Of a DNA stretch of 64,000 nt, positions 50,984 through 59,916 are shown in pieces. Numbering within the stretch: the stretch's first letter is position 1; every line of letters begins with the position of its first letter. The notes under the pieces are model-generated. The model was not told the origin of the DNA, ran no database searches, and saw only the letters and a list, made by a program, of their open reading frames with translations. The DNA is from Paludibaculum fermentans. Lineage in GTDB: Bacteria > Acidobacteriota > Terriglobia > Bryobacterales > Bryobacteraceae. The position numbers were made by a program, and so were the translations under genes. Location: contig NZ_CP063849.1 of NCBI RefSeq assembly GCF_015277775.1, forward strand, positions 4,650,001 through 4,714,000, written 5' to 3'.

Positions 50984-52084
50984 ATGATCGCGTTTGCTCG
51001 TATCCGTCCACTTTGCGTCCTGGCTCTGTTGCTGCTGGCGGCAACGGTTGCCAGCGCGCAGAAAAAGATCAAGGTCAACTTTGATTCCACTGACAATTAC
51101 ACGGAGAGTGACAACGTCAAGGGAAAGGCCCAGAAGAGCGGCCTGACCCCCGCCCAGAAGGCGATTGTCATCAAGAAAATCCAGGAGGAGTACGACACCG
51201 CGCTGGGCGGTGGCAAGGTGAAGGTGGAGGAGGGTTCCGGAGGCGATGCCGAGATCATCATCAACGGCGGCAGGGCGCCCGGAAAGAATCAAGGCAAGGA
51301 GTACGGAGACGCGGGCCAGCCGGGCAAACCGGGGGTGGTCCACGAAGGAGAGTTCAAGAACAACGGCTTCACCGGTGATGAGCTGGCCACGGCGATTGGA
51401 GAAAGCGCGGCGCATGAAGCGGGCCACAAGTTCGGCCTGAAGCATAACAAGGACAACCCGCCCAGCAAGATGACCGAGGGCGGCAAGGTCACCACGCCGC
51501 AGCGCAAGGCGGACAGCCGCAACTTCACGCCCAGCGATATCACGACGTTGAAAAAGTCGCTGGGGCTTGCCAGTGCGGAGCAGAAGAACTCCTTCATGAT
51601 GGCCGACCTGGGTGTCTACGTAGGGGATCCGAACGGATTCCTCTGGACGCCGGACGACACCTATCTGAATGCCGCCTCCTCCTTCTTCAGTTCCAGCATT
51701 ACGGCGCAATTCGGCTATATCACCGGCACGGGCGAGTTTGTTCCAGTGGGCGGCGACCAGTTCACCGACACGGGGATGACCTTCCTCTACACCGCGGGCG
51801 CGGATCTGGCCGTGCAGGATGGCGCGAACCTCTACACGCTGGAACAGGGCCAGGGCAACTTCACGTTGACGAGCCCGAACCCATTCAACCCCAACGTCTT
51901 CCTGATCGCCGATGTGTTCCTGGGTGGCGGGCAGTACCACATCCATCTCGATGCCACGAACGCATTCGACGACCCGGACTACTACACCACAGGCGGCTTC
52001 TTCACGGCTCCTGAGCCGGGCACGCTGCTGCTGCTTGGCTCGGGCCTGATGCTGATCTTTGCCGCCCGTCTGCGCAGAAAGTGA
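50984..52084 (+). CDS. PEP-CTERM-anchored putative metzincin metalloprotease
   Basis: The 366-residue protein has a signal peptide (cleavage near VASAQ, residue 26), a full metzincin zinc site HEAGHKFGLKH (144-154, HExxHxxGxxH) and a following methionine at 163 that could be the Met-turn. The C-terminus (from APEPGTLLLLG to ARLRRK, residues 342-366) is a typical PEP-CTERM sorting signal: PEP, a hydrophobic helix and a basic tail. Such proteins are processed by an exosortase and exported to the surface; no exosortase gene is in the window. The region 165-340 is beta-rich and unrecognised. Protease activity is inferred from the motif. Confidence 0.82.
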   Translation: MIAFARIRPLCVLALLLLAATVASAQKKIKVNFDSTDNYTESDNVKGKAQKSGLTPAQKAIVIKKIQEEYDTALGGGKVKVEEGSGGDAEIIINGGRAPGKNQGKEYGDAGQPGKPGVVHEGEFKNNGFTGDELATAIGESAAHEAGHKFGLKHNKDNPPSKMTEGGKVTTPQRKADSRNFTPSDITTLKKSLGLASAEQKNSFMMADLGVYVGDPNGFLWTPDDTYLNAASSFFSSSITAQFGYITGTGEFVPVGGDQFTDTGMTFLYTAGADLAVQDGANLYTLEQGQGNFTLTSPNPFNPNVFLIADVFLGGGQYHIHLDATNAFDDPDYYTTGGFFTAPEPGTLLLLGSGLMLIFAARLRRK

Positions 52085-52088
52085 CCAC

Positions 52089-52123
52089 AGGCCGCGCCGG
52101 AGACAGGAGACCGCGCGCGGCCT
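52089..52123 (+). terminator. Hairpin after the PEP-CTERM gene
   Basis: AGGCCGCGC (52089-52097) and GCGCGGCCT (52115-52123) form a perfect nine-base stem with a 17-base loop, five bases after the stop. There is no T-tract, so it may stabilise the transcript end rather than terminate alone. Confidence 0.4.
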
Positions 52124-52212
52124 ACCGCCCCATAGAAGTTTGCGCGGCGCTCGACTACCATGACTGGGTGACCTGAGATAGCATAGATCTAATTGTTCCC
52201 AGGAGTAACAAA

Positions 52213-53562
52213 ATGTCCGAGCGCGAATTCTCAAGACGTCATTTCTTCTATGGATCCTTACTCGCTGGAGCCGTGCCCGCCGCTGGCTTTGGCAGCACAG
52301 CCTCCCTGTCGAGGGCCGGTTTCAAGTCCCCGAACGAGAAACTGAACATCGCCGCCATCGGTGCCGGCGGCAAGGGCCGCAGCGACATCGCGGGCTGCAA
52401 CACCGAGAACATTGTGGCCTTTGCCGACCCCGACGACAAACGCGCCGCGCAGACCTTCCAGCAGTATCCGAACGTGCCGAAGTACAAAGACTTCCGGCGC
52501 ATGTTCGACAAGGAAGAGAAGAACATCGACGCGGTGCTGGTGTCGTGCCCGGACCACGTGCACGCCAGTGCGTCGATGTGGGCGATGACGCGCGGGAAGC
52601 ACGTCTACTGCCAGAAGCCGCTGGTGCGCACCGTATGGGAAGCGCAGCAGGTGACGGCGGCGGCCGCGAAGTATGGCGTAGCGACGCAGATGGGCAACCA
52701 GGGTTACTCCAACCTGGGCGCGCGGCAGTGCGCGGAGATCATCTGGAACGGCGACATCGGCGGCGTGACGGAAGTGCACGCGTTCACAGACCGGCCGGGC
52801 CACTATTGGCCGCAGGGTCCGGAAGTGGCGCCGAAGGAAGAGGCGGTGCCCTCGACGCTCGACTGGGATGCCTGGCTGGCGGATGCGGAACCCCGTCCTT
52901 ACAGCCCCGCCTATGTCCCGCACAACTGGCGCGCGTTCCCCGACTTCGGGTGCGGCGCCATCGGCGACATGGCCTGCCACATCCTGGGTACTCCCAACAT
53001 GGCGTTGATGCTGACCGCGCCCACCAGCGTGGAGTGCATCAAGAAGGAAGGCGCCAACAAGTACACCTTCCCGCACCAGGCCGTGATCCGCTTCGACTTC
53101 CCTGCTCGCGGCACGATGCCGGCCCTGAAGCTGTTCTGGTACGACAGCCTGAAGGAGCAGCCCAAGATTCCGGGTGTGCCTGAAGGAGAACTATTGGGCG
53201 ACAAGGATATCAACGGCAGCGTGTTCATCGGTGAGAAGGGCATTGTGACGACGGGTTGCTATGGCGAGCGTACTCGTCTGCTGCCCGATGCCAAGATGAA
53301 GGATTATACGATGCCGCCTCCGCTGCTGACGCGGTCGCCCGGCCACTATCGCGACTGGCTCCGCGCCTGTAAGGGCGGCGCTCCGGCGTGCTCGAACTTC
53401 AGCGTGGCCGGCCCGTTCGTGGAATGGATGCTGCTGGGCACCATCGCCATGCGCGTGGAAGGCAAGCTGGAGTGGGACGCCAAGAAGGGCCGCATCACCA
53501 GCCACCCCGAAGCGAACCAGTATCTGAAGCCGAAGTTCCGCAAGGGCTGGAAGTTCGCCTAA
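52213..53562 (+). CDS. Tat-exported Gfo/Idh/MocA-family oxidoreductase
   Basis: The 449-residue protein carries a twin-arginine signal (SRRHFFYGS, Arg8-Arg9) and a Rossmann domain with IAAIGAGGKG (47-55), followed by the Gfo/Idh C-terminal domain. The family lysine is present in YCQKPL (Lys135-Pro136), with Gln in place of the usual Glu, as in many Tat-dependent members. It probably oxidises or reduces a sugar or sugar acid with a tightly bound NAD(P), outside the cytoplasm. AGGAG precedes the ATG. It is monocistronic and followed by a strong terminator. Confidence 0.93.
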   Translation: MSEREFSRRHFFYGSLLAGAVPAAGFGSTASLSRAGFKSPNEKLNIAAIGAGGKGRSDIAGCNTENIVAFADPDDKRAAQTFQQYPNVPKYKDFRRMFDKEEKNIDAVLVSCPDHVHASASMWAMTRGKHVYCQKPLVRTVWEAQQVTAAAAKYGVATQMGNQGYSNLGARQCAEIIWNGDIGGVTEVHAFTDRPGHYWPQGPEVAPKEEAVPSTLDWDAWLADAEPRPYSPAYVPHNWRAFPDFGCGAIGDMACHILGTPNMALMLTAPTSVECIKKEGANKYTFPHQAVIRFDFPARGTMPALKLFWYDSLKEQPKIPGVPEGELLGDKDINGSVFIGEKGIVTTGCYGERTRLLPDAKMKDYTMPPPLLTRSPGHYRDWLRACKGGAPACSNFSVAGPFVEWMLLGTIAMRVEGKLEWDAKKGRITSHPEANQYLKPKFRKGWKFA

Positions 53563-53589
53563 GCCTGTAGTTTTTCCGCTGACACGAGA

Positions 53590-53643
53590 CGGCCCGTTCC
53601 GCAGACACTCCCAAGGTGTTGAGGAACGGGCCGCTTTCGTTTT
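53590..53643 (+). terminator. Strong intrinsic terminator after the Gfo/Idh gene
   Basis: CGGCCCGTTCC (53590-53600) and GGAACGGGCCG (53623-53633) form a perfect eleven-base stem; the loop can add an ACAC/GTGT stem. It is followed by ctttcgtttt. The position, 27 bases after the stop codon, and the T-rich tail fit a Rho-independent terminator. Confidence 0.85.
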
Positions 53644-53720
53644 GCCTTCGCCGCTGACTGGTGAGGTCCCGGCCAGGACCTTTTCGGAACAGGTGAGCCT
53701 AAACGCCTTTGCCGATTTTG

Positions 53721-53732
53721 GAAACGCGTTTC
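53721..53732 (+). promoter_or_regulatory. Perfect 12-base palindrome upstream of the secreted-protein gene
   Basis: GAAACGCGTTTC is fully self-complementary and lies 42 bases before the ATG at 53775. It could be an operator for a dimeric regulator. No companion promoter hexamers are certain, so the role is inferred from position only. Confidence 0.35.
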
Positions 53733-53774
53733 GTCCGGCACACATCTTTCGGGGTGTCCGGTAAGGAGGCCCAT

Positions 53775-54587
53775 ATGAAATCGGCAAAGTGGTTGGTTCC
53801 CGCGATGATGGCGGTTGTAGCGCTCCCGGGATGGGGCCGATGGGAAGAGACCAGACGCGCCTCGATGCGTGGGGGCGGGGATCATGGCAAATGCACCATT
53901 GAGGTGGAAGTCGATCAGGCGGCGGAGATCGCTGTGTCGGGCGACACCGGCATTTTGCGCACGCTTTCCGGATCGCCCGCGCACTGGCGCAGGCTGGAGT
54001 GCAACGCACCGCTGCCGAGCAATCCGTATGATTTCCGCTTCCGCGGGATCGACGGGCGAGGCGATGTGAGCCTGGTGCAGCAGCCGGGCCGGGGACGGCC
54101 GGCGGTGGTCCGGATCGTCGATCGGAAGGGTGGACGGGAAGGCTATACGTTTGACCTGGAATGGCGGGGGGGCGACTATGACAACCGTGGCCGGGGCCGC
54201 GGGTTCTGGGATGGGGGCGATCGTGACATCGACCGCCGGGACGACCGCCGCTATGACCGGGACGACTTTTCGTGGAACAACGACCTGCGGTATCGCGGGC
54301 GCGGCGACGGCTACTTTGCCGATGGCGGGGGCGGCCGGAACCGTGTGTATAACTGCGATGTGAACATCGCACGGGGCGGAAACGTGTTCGTGTCGTTCGA
54401 CTCCGACCGGCGCGGCCGGCTGGCTCTGAATGGACGCATCGTCCGCATGGAAGGTGACCGCGTGGTGGCTCGCATGACCGGTAACGGATTTGCCGGCCTG
54501 ATGTACCTCGAGACCAACCGGCGCGATCGCGTCAAAGAGATCCGCATGGACCTGGACGGCCGCGGCGAACTGCGCTGGCGCGATTAG
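53775..54587 (+). CDS. Secreted arginine/glycine/aspartate-rich protein of unknown function
   Basis: A strong AAGGAGG precedes the ATG at 53775. The 270-residue product has a short signal-like N-terminus (VPAMMAVVALPGWG), a beta-rich domain (about 40-145), a low-complexity segment very rich in Arg, Gly and Asp (about 145-195), and a second beta-rich domain (about 200-270, NVFVSFDSDRRGRLALNG). I recognise no family. A cell-surface or periplasmic role is likely from the signal sequence. Confidence 0.7.
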   Translation: MKSAKWLVPAMMAVVALPGWGRWEETRRASMRGGGDHGKCTIEVEVDQAAEIAVSGDTGILRTLSGSPAHWRRLECNAPLPSNPYDFRFRGIDGRGDVSLVQQPGRGRPAVVRIVDRKGGREGYTFDLEWRGGDYDNRGRGRGFWDGGDRDIDRRDDRRYDRDDFSWNNDLRYRGRGDGYFADGGGGRNRVYNCDVNIARGGNVFVSFDSDRRGRLALNGRIVRMEGDRVVARMTGNGFAGLMYLETNRRDRVKEIRMDLDGRGELRWRD

Positions 54588-54596
54588 ACTAGGGGC

Positions 54597-54995
54597 ATGT
54601 CCGTTGTTTCATTGATCGAATACGCGGATGCGTCCGCGGAAGTCAGGGCCGTCTTTGATGACATCATGACCACCCGCAAGGTGGACAGCGTCAACAATTT
54701 CTGGAAGGCCCTGGCGAACCATCCGGCCACGCTCCGGCAGGTGTGGGAAGAAGTGAAGGCCGTGATGGCGCCCGGCGCGCTGGATCCCCTGGTGAAGGAG
54801 ATGATCTACGTCGCCGTCAGCGCCACCAACGGCTGCGAGTATTGCACGTACTCCCATACAGCCGGAGCGCGGGCGAAGGGTATGACCGAGGAGATGCTGG
54901 GCGAGGTGCTGGCCGTGGCGTCGCTGGCGAACAAGACGAACCGGCTGGCGAATGGGTACCGGGTTCCGGTGGACGAGCAGTTCCGGCGGTCCTGA
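54597..54995 (+). CDS. Carboxymuconolactone decarboxylase/AhpD-like protein
   Basis: The 132-residue all-helical protein has the AhpD-type active-site motif CEYCTYSH (Cys80, Cys83, His87), with an upstream acidic residue in VKEMIYVAV. AhpD-like proteins are thiol-disulfide oxidoreductases in peroxide defence; other CMD members lack the cysteines. Both cysteines are present here, so a redox role is likely. It follows the secreted-protein gene by nine bases. Confidence 0.88.
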   Translation: MSVVSLIEYADASAEVRAVFDDIMTTRKVDSVNNFWKALANHPATLRQVWEEVKAVMAPGALDPLVKEMIYVAVSATNGCEYCTYSHTAGARAKGMTEEMLGEVLAVASLANKTNRLANGYRVPVDEQFRRS

Positions 54996-55069
54996 ATCGG
55001 GGTTCCCCTGTGTTGGGCGGAACCGGCGGCGGAGTTGGTGCGTCGATTCAGGCTGGAGGCCGGCTGGCG

Positions 55070-55879
55070 ATGGTCCTACGCCCGTTTGGAGTCTTGATGA
55101 TTGCCGGCGGAGTGCTGTTCGCGCAGGCGCCGGCGGGATCTGTTGCAGACATGGCCCGTGCTCGCCAGACGGCGATGGGCCGGGAGTACGCGCGGCAATT
55201 GCGTGGCGAGACGGTCGCCCTCGAAAACGAAGCCGTGCGAAGTTATGTAGACCGCGTGGGCCGGATGCTGGCGGCGCAGATGCCGGGTCCCCAGCCATCG
55301 TGGGAGTTCACGGTGGCGGAGATGCCCGCGTGTCCAGCGGCCCAGGAACCGGCGGCCCTGCCTGGCGGATTTGTGTTCTTCCCTGCCCGCCTGCTGGCTG
55401 CCTCTCGTAACGAGAGCGAATTCGCGGCGGTGGTGGCGCATGCGGTCGCGCATGAGGTGCTGCACCGGATGCCGGTGGCTGCCCCGGAAGGGAGCCCCGC
55501 GATTCCGCTGGTGATGCTGGGCGGATGGACCAGCGACTGCCGGGGCCGGCAGAGCGTTCCTATCGGGTTTGCGGCGGCCCTGAAGAAGCAGGAACAGGAC
55601 GCTGATGCGTTGGCCTGGAAGGCTCTGGAAGCGGCCGGGTTTGATCCACGGGCGGTCACGAGCTCCGTGCAGCGGAGGGTGGACTCGGCCGCCACGGATG
55701 CTCAACGTGGGGAGCAGGAAGAGCGGCTGGCGGCGCTGCGAGCATTGGAGACGGCCGCGTCTCCCGCACGGCAGGACAGCGTGGAGGTCGAAGCCGCGCG
55801 AGCGGAGATTCGGCGATTCGTTGAGGCGCAGAGTCCGGCACGGCGGGCACCCTCATTGGTGCGGGCGAAGCAGCCGTAG
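55070..55879 (+). CDS. M48-like peptidase with altered zinc-binding motif
   Basis: From ATG 55070 the protein has 269 residues with an N-terminal hydrophobic signal. The order of features is that of M48 (HtpX/BepA-like) peptidases: GGFVFFPARLLAASRNESEFAAVV, then the position of HExxH, then EQDADALAWKALEAAGFDP, which supplies the third ligand Glu175. The expected HExxH reads HAVAH (124-128, Glu replaced by Ala125), but an overlapping HEVLH (128-132) is present four residues later. It may be an inactive homologue or one with a shifted site. GGAGG lies 11 bases before the start. Confidence 0.78.
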   Translation: MVLRPFGVLMIAGGVLFAQAPAGSVADMARARQTAMGREYARQLRGETVALENEAVRSYVDRVGRMLAAQMPGPQPSWEFTVAEMPACPAAQEPAALPGGFVFFPARLLAASRNESEFAAVVAHAVAHEVLHRMPVAAPEGSPAIPLVMLGGWTSDCRGRQSVPIGFAAALKKQEQDADALAWKALEAAGFDPRAVTSSVQRRVDSAATDAQRGEQEERLAALRALETAASPARQDSVEVEAARAEIRRFVEAQSPARRAPSLVRAKQP

Positions 55880-55891
55880 AGCCGGCGAAGC

Positions 55892-58123
55892 TCAGGGGGC
55901 GAGGTACACGGCTGGTAGCGAGCAGGCGACATCTTCCAGGCGGGCTGGCTTCGCCCGGAAGCGGTGCGCGTTGGTTTCGATGTATTTGGCGATCGCCTGA
56001 ATGGCCGCGTTGCGTTCGGACGCGGGCCAGTCGAGCATGAACTTGGGTGCACCCTGAACCCCGGTCAGCTCCCAAGCCAGCAGGTCCTTCATCCGCAGCT
56101 TCTGGCTTCTGCCGCGCGCAAGGCGTCCGGCATCCTCCTCCCGGTCCAGTTTGTCCTCGTCAGTCACGCCGTGGTACGCGTACCGGTAGCCCAGGGCGCC
56201 GGCTGCGTCTCTCGTCACACGTCCAATGACAGTGGAATCCGCCAGTTTCTTCAGTGCAACTCGGCGAATCGCGGGAACGGCCAGGAGTGCCGCATCCGTC
56301 CCGGCCAGCTTGATGGCTGGTGAGAGTGGGAACCCGGAGCGATCCGCGAGCCACTGGGCGGTTTGAGCGATCACCGGGTTGTCAGGATACATCCAAAGCG
56401 GGGCCAGATCCCACAAACCGCCCGGCAACTGGCGGGCGACCGTAACCCTGATGCTGTCAGCCCACTCTTTGAGGGCCAGCGGATCGTGCAACGCGATCCG
56501 TGCGGCGAGGATGAGGGGGTAACGGGCGCAACCTCGGTTGCGAGAAGCGAACTGGAGCGACGGCAGCGCACTCTCCGGCTCCCAGAGATAGGCAGCGAAT
56601 GCGATTCTGCACGCTTCATCGGGGTGATTCGATTCCGCCAAAGTCCGAACCCGCCGAGGCATCAGTTCCGCCACCTCGCGTCCATGCAGCCGGCGCATCG
56701 CTTCACCCGCCAGCGGCGGGCGGGGCTGACTCGGGTCGCAGGCCGGAAGCGACGGACCGTCGATCCACCCGGGCATGGGGACCACATCAGATCGCCGGGC
56801 GAGAAACTCAGCGCTCTTCACCCAGGTTTCGGGCGAAGCAGCGTCGTCAGCCAGGCGTTCGAATCGCCGGCTTCCACGTCCCTTCGCCTTGTTCTGCTCC
56901 CACCATTGGCGCAGCTCTGTTGGGGAAGAACGCGCAACGACATCAGGTGCATCCAGGAGGATCCCAAGGAGCCGCTTCACCACGTCGTAGACCCAAACAG
57001 GACGCACGTGAATGGACCATTCCCGGTCGGACTCCAGGCTCCGTGTGAGGCGCCGATCGTTTTGCAGGGCATCCAACAACGGTTCGACGGCCTCCTCGCC
57101 CAGCTTGAGAAGCTCCACGGCCACAGGCTGAGTGGAGCAATCCTCCGAGCCCGGATTGGTGCCCTTCCGGATCGCTATGTCTTCGAGCCTGTCGATCAGT
57201 TCGGCAACCGCGACACGGGGTGGCGAGGGCTGGAATGGGTCATGGATCTGGACTCCACCGGCTTCGATCGCGATGGATGAGGGCCTGCCTGATTTCGCAG
57301 GCACGCCCAGCCGACGTCGCGCATCCGAGAGGAATTCGGGGACAGGATTCAGGAAATCAATGTCGGAGAGGCGTGCGATCCCCCTCGGACCGTCCTTCCG
57401 CATGGAGGCGCGCAGGCGGTCGCCCCAGGCAACCAGAGACTCGCCCACCTCCACGGCATCCCGATCGTCCGCGTTCAGAAAATGGCCGGCCAAGCGATGA
57501 AAGGCGGTAATGAGCCAGTCCCTGGATGCTGTACGAAACCAGAATGACTGCGCCTCGGCTGGATGGATCTGAGGACTTTCCGAGTCACCCCCCTGATAGG
57601 CCCGCCATAGGGCCCCGGCCAAGTCTGGCCGGTTCAGCCGCAGCAGCAGGGCAGTCGAGGCCGGCACCATGGATCCTCGCAGTTCGAGGTCGAACCAGAA
57701 CGAGACTTCGGGCGGTGTCGTGGCATCCTTGGTGAAATCTCCGTTCTTTTTGGGATCCGAGGCAATGATCCGCTGGACGTCCATGTCGAGATCACCCGGC
57801 TCGCCCACGCTCAAAGTCCGGTAGACCAGGCCGTTCCAGCAAACGGCAAATCCTTCCGGAAACACCCAGCCGCGAGTCTTCACTCGACGATTGCTCCAGT
57901 CGCCGCTGAGCACTTCAATCTCCCGGTACACGCCGCCCCTCGGGTCGGCCAGGCCCGCCTCAAATAGAGCCGCGACCGCGGCGGACATATACTCCGGAAG
58001 CTGCTTGCTCTCGGGCGGTGTCCAGGGCTTGTGCTGATTGGGCGGCTCGGGTAGCGCGGCCCGGGTAATGGGCGCCGCGGCCAATCCCAGAATTACAACG
58101 AAAGGCCACACGCCAATTCGCAC
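55892..58123 (-). CDS. Large secreted protein of unknown function
   Basis: A GTG start at 58123 is preferred because CGGAG lies seven bases upstream and it is followed by a signal peptide (FVVILGLAAAPITRA); an open frame runs further to 58267 without family-like residues. The product has 743 residues, mostly helical, with many tryptophans and repeated short helices, perhaps alpha-alpha or HEAT-like. I recognise no family. It converges on the M48-like gene with 12 bases between stops. Confidence 0.65.
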   Translation of the reverse strand: MRIGVWPFVVILGLAAAPITRAALPEPPNQHKPWTPPESKQLPEYMSAAVAALFEAGLADPRGGVYREIEVLSGDWSNRRVKTRGWVFPEGFAVCWNGLVYRTLSVGEPGDLDMDVQRIIASDPKKNGDFTKDATTPPEVSFWFDLELRGSMVPASTALLLRLNRPDLAGALWRAYQGGDSESPQIHPAEAQSFWFRTASRDWLITAFHRLAGHFLNADDRDAVEVGESLVAWGDRLRASMRKDGPRGIARLSDIDFLNPVPEFLSDARRRLGVPAKSGRPSSIAIEAGGVQIHDPFQPSPPRVAVAELIDRLEDIAIRKGTNPGSEDCSTQPVAVELLKLGEEAVEPLLDALQNDRRLTRSLESDREWSIHVRPVWVYDVVKRLLGILLDAPDVVARSSPTELRQWWEQNKAKGRGSRRFERLADDAASPETWVKSAEFLARRSDVVPMPGWIDGPSLPACDPSQPRPPLAGEAMRRLHGREVAELMPRRVRTLAESNHPDEACRIAFAAYLWEPESALPSLQFASRNRGCARYPLILAARIALHDPLALKEWADSIRVTVARQLPGGLWDLAPLWMYPDNPVIAQTAQWLADRSGFPLSPAIKLAGTDAALLAVPAIRRVALKKLADSTVIGRVTRDAAGALGYRYAYHGVTDEDKLDREEDAGRLARGRSQKLRMKDLLAWELTGVQGAPKFMLDWPASERNAAIQAIAKYIETNAHRFRAKPARLEDVACSLPAVYLAP

Positions 58124-58350
58124 GGTATTGCTCCGAAGGAAGTGTAACGTAGCCAGACGCGGAGCATCCGCTTCGCGTTTCAGCGGCCAATTCCAGGGCG
58201 GCGGGGCCGCTGCTTCGTCATACGGCTTCGGCCGCCTTCGCGTCTCGCAAACGGCAGAACTGAACAAAAAGTACAGATTGTGGAATCCAGGCGAGACGAG
58301 TCCCCATCCTAGATAGGCATCGACGATCCGTCATTTCAAAAGGAGAATGA

Positions 58351-59091
58351 ATGTCGCAGTTATCAGGCAAGGTCGCCCTCGTCACCGGGGCCTCCCGAGG
58401 AATTGGAGCGGCCATTGCGAAGCGGCTCGCTCAGGACGGCGCGACCGTTGCCATCACCTACGCCTCCTCGCCCGGGAAAGCGGAAGAGGTGGTGAAAGCC
58501 ATTGAAGCGGCCGGCGGCCAGGCTCTGGCGATCCAGGCGGATAGCGGAGATCCCGCAGCCGTGAAACGCGCGGTGGCCTCCACGGCAGAAAAGTTCGGGC
58601 GGTTGGATATCCTCGTGAACAATGCCGGCTTGGCGCATATGGCTCCGATTGGCGAGTTCCCGGAGGAGCAATTTGAACGGCTGCTGGCGGTGAATGTCCG
58701 CGGTGTTTTCAGCGCAACCCGGGAAGCGGTCCAGCACATGGGCGACGGCGGCCGGATCATCATGATCGGCAGCATCAACGGCGATTTCGTGCCATTCATA
58801 GGCGGGTCCGTCTATGCGCTGACCAAAGCGGCCATTTCGGGGTTTACTCGCGGCCTGGCACGGGATCTCGGCTCGCGCGGAATCACGGTGAATAACCTGC
58901 AGCCTGGACCGGTGGATACGGACCTGAACCCGGCGGGCGGGCCCAATGCGGCGGGACTGAAGGCCATGATGGCGCTGCAGCGCTTCGGCCAGCCGAGCGA
59001 AATCGCCGCATTGGTCTCCCTGCTGGCGGGTCCCGAGGGCGGCTACATCACCGGAGCCAGCCTGAATATCGACGGCGGCTTCAGCGCCTGA
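58351..59091 (+). CDS. SDR-family NAD(P)-dependent oxidoreductase (FabG-like)
   Basis: The 246-residue protein is a classical short-chain dehydrogenase/reductase. TGASRGIG (12-19) binds NAD(P), NNAG is at 90-93, and the catalytic Ser141, Tyr155 and Lys159 are present. The C-terminus (GGYITGASLNIDGGF) is typical. It could reduce a 3-ketoacyl or other carbonyl substrate; the specificity is unknown because no fatty-acid genes adjoin it. AAAGGAG precedes the ATG. Confidence 0.94.
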   Translation: MSQLSGKVALVTGASRGIGAAIAKRLAQDGATVAITYASSPGKAEEVVKAIEAAGGQALAIQADSGDPAAVKRAVASTAEKFGRLDILVNNAGLAHMAPIGEFPEEQFERLLAVNVRGVFSATREAVQHMGDGGRIIMIGSINGDFVPFIGGSVYALTKAAISGFTRGLARDLGSRGITVNNLQPGPVDTDLNPAGGPNAAGLKAMMALQRFGQPSEIAALVSLLAGPEGGYITGASLNIDGGFSA

Positions 59092-59190
59092 GCCTCCGGC
59101 GCCGGCGGGCTCTTCTCAGCTGAATATTTCAACGATACACAGGTCCGATTCTCCCCTCTACGCGATAATGTGAGGCGGAGGATTCGAAGT

Positions 59191-59913
59191 ATGACCGGCA
59201 ATGCCGAGGCGGCGCCGCAGGCTCCTCAAGACAGTAATCCCCTGCGAGGCGCGCTCGTAAAGTACTGCGTCATGGCGCTCGTCCTGTTTTGCGTGTTGCG
59301 ATTCGTGTCTGGCCGGAGTGACTGGTACCGGGCCTGGGTCTATGTGGACCTGATGCTGGGCGCCCAGATCGTTGTCGGCGTGGTGCTCAGGCGTGTGAAC
59401 CCTGCCCTGCTGGCCGAGCGGTCGCGCCTACAGAAGGGCACGAAGGCCTGGGACAAGTGGCTGGCGCCGATTGTGGCGCTGGCCGGCCCCCTGGCAATGT
59501 GGATCACAGCGGCGCTGGAGGCGCGTTGGACCTGGCCGCCGAAGGTCGGCCTGGCGTACAGCGCGGCAGCCCTCGCGGTCTGCCTGCTGGGGATTCTCCT
59601 GACGGCGTGGGCAATGGTATCGAACCCGTTCTTTGCAGCCACGGTGCGCATCCAGGACGAGCGTGGGCAGGTCGTGGTCGATACGGGCCCGTACCGGCTG
59701 ATCCGTCATCCGGGCTACACCGGAGCGCTGGCCTTCACTCTGGCGACGCCTTTCGCGCTGGGCTCGTGGTACGCGCTGATTCCCGCCCTGCTGACAGGGG
59801 CCGTCCTGGCGCTACGCACGGCGCTGGAGGATCGTACTTTGCAGGCGGAACTACCCGGCTATGCGGATTACACCCGCCGCGTCAGGGACCGGCTGCTTCC
59901 GGCCGTCTGGTAG
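59191..59913 (+). CDS. Isoprenylcysteine methyltransferase (ICMT)-like membrane protein
   Basis: From ATG 59191 the protein has 240 residues with about five membrane helices and the C-terminal ICMT/PEMT signature GPYRLIRHPGYTG and ALEDRTLQAELPGYADYTRRV. The family methylates carboxyl or amine groups of lipophilic substrates using SAM. In bacteria the substrate is usually unknown. An in-frame GTG at 59170 is an alternative start. It converges on the FAD protein gene with three bases between stops. Confidence 0.86.
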   Translation: MTGNAEAAPQAPQDSNPLRGALVKYCVMALVLFCVLRFVSGRSDWYRAWVYVDLMLGAQIVVGVVLRRVNPALLAERSRLQKGTKAWDKWLAPIVALAGPLAMWITAALEARWTWPPKVGLAYSAAALAVCLLGILLTAWAMVSNPFFAATVRIQDERGQVVVDTGPYRLIRHPGYTGALAFTLATPFALGSWYALIPALLTGAVLALRTALEDRTLQAELPGYADYTRRVRDRLLPAVW

Positions 59914-59916
59914 CGG

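Noticed and set aside
50900-52234. 444-codon minus-strand frame opposite the PEP-CTERM gene
   Set aside because: The plus-strand protein has signal peptide, zinc motif and PEP-CTERM tail, while this frame has none.
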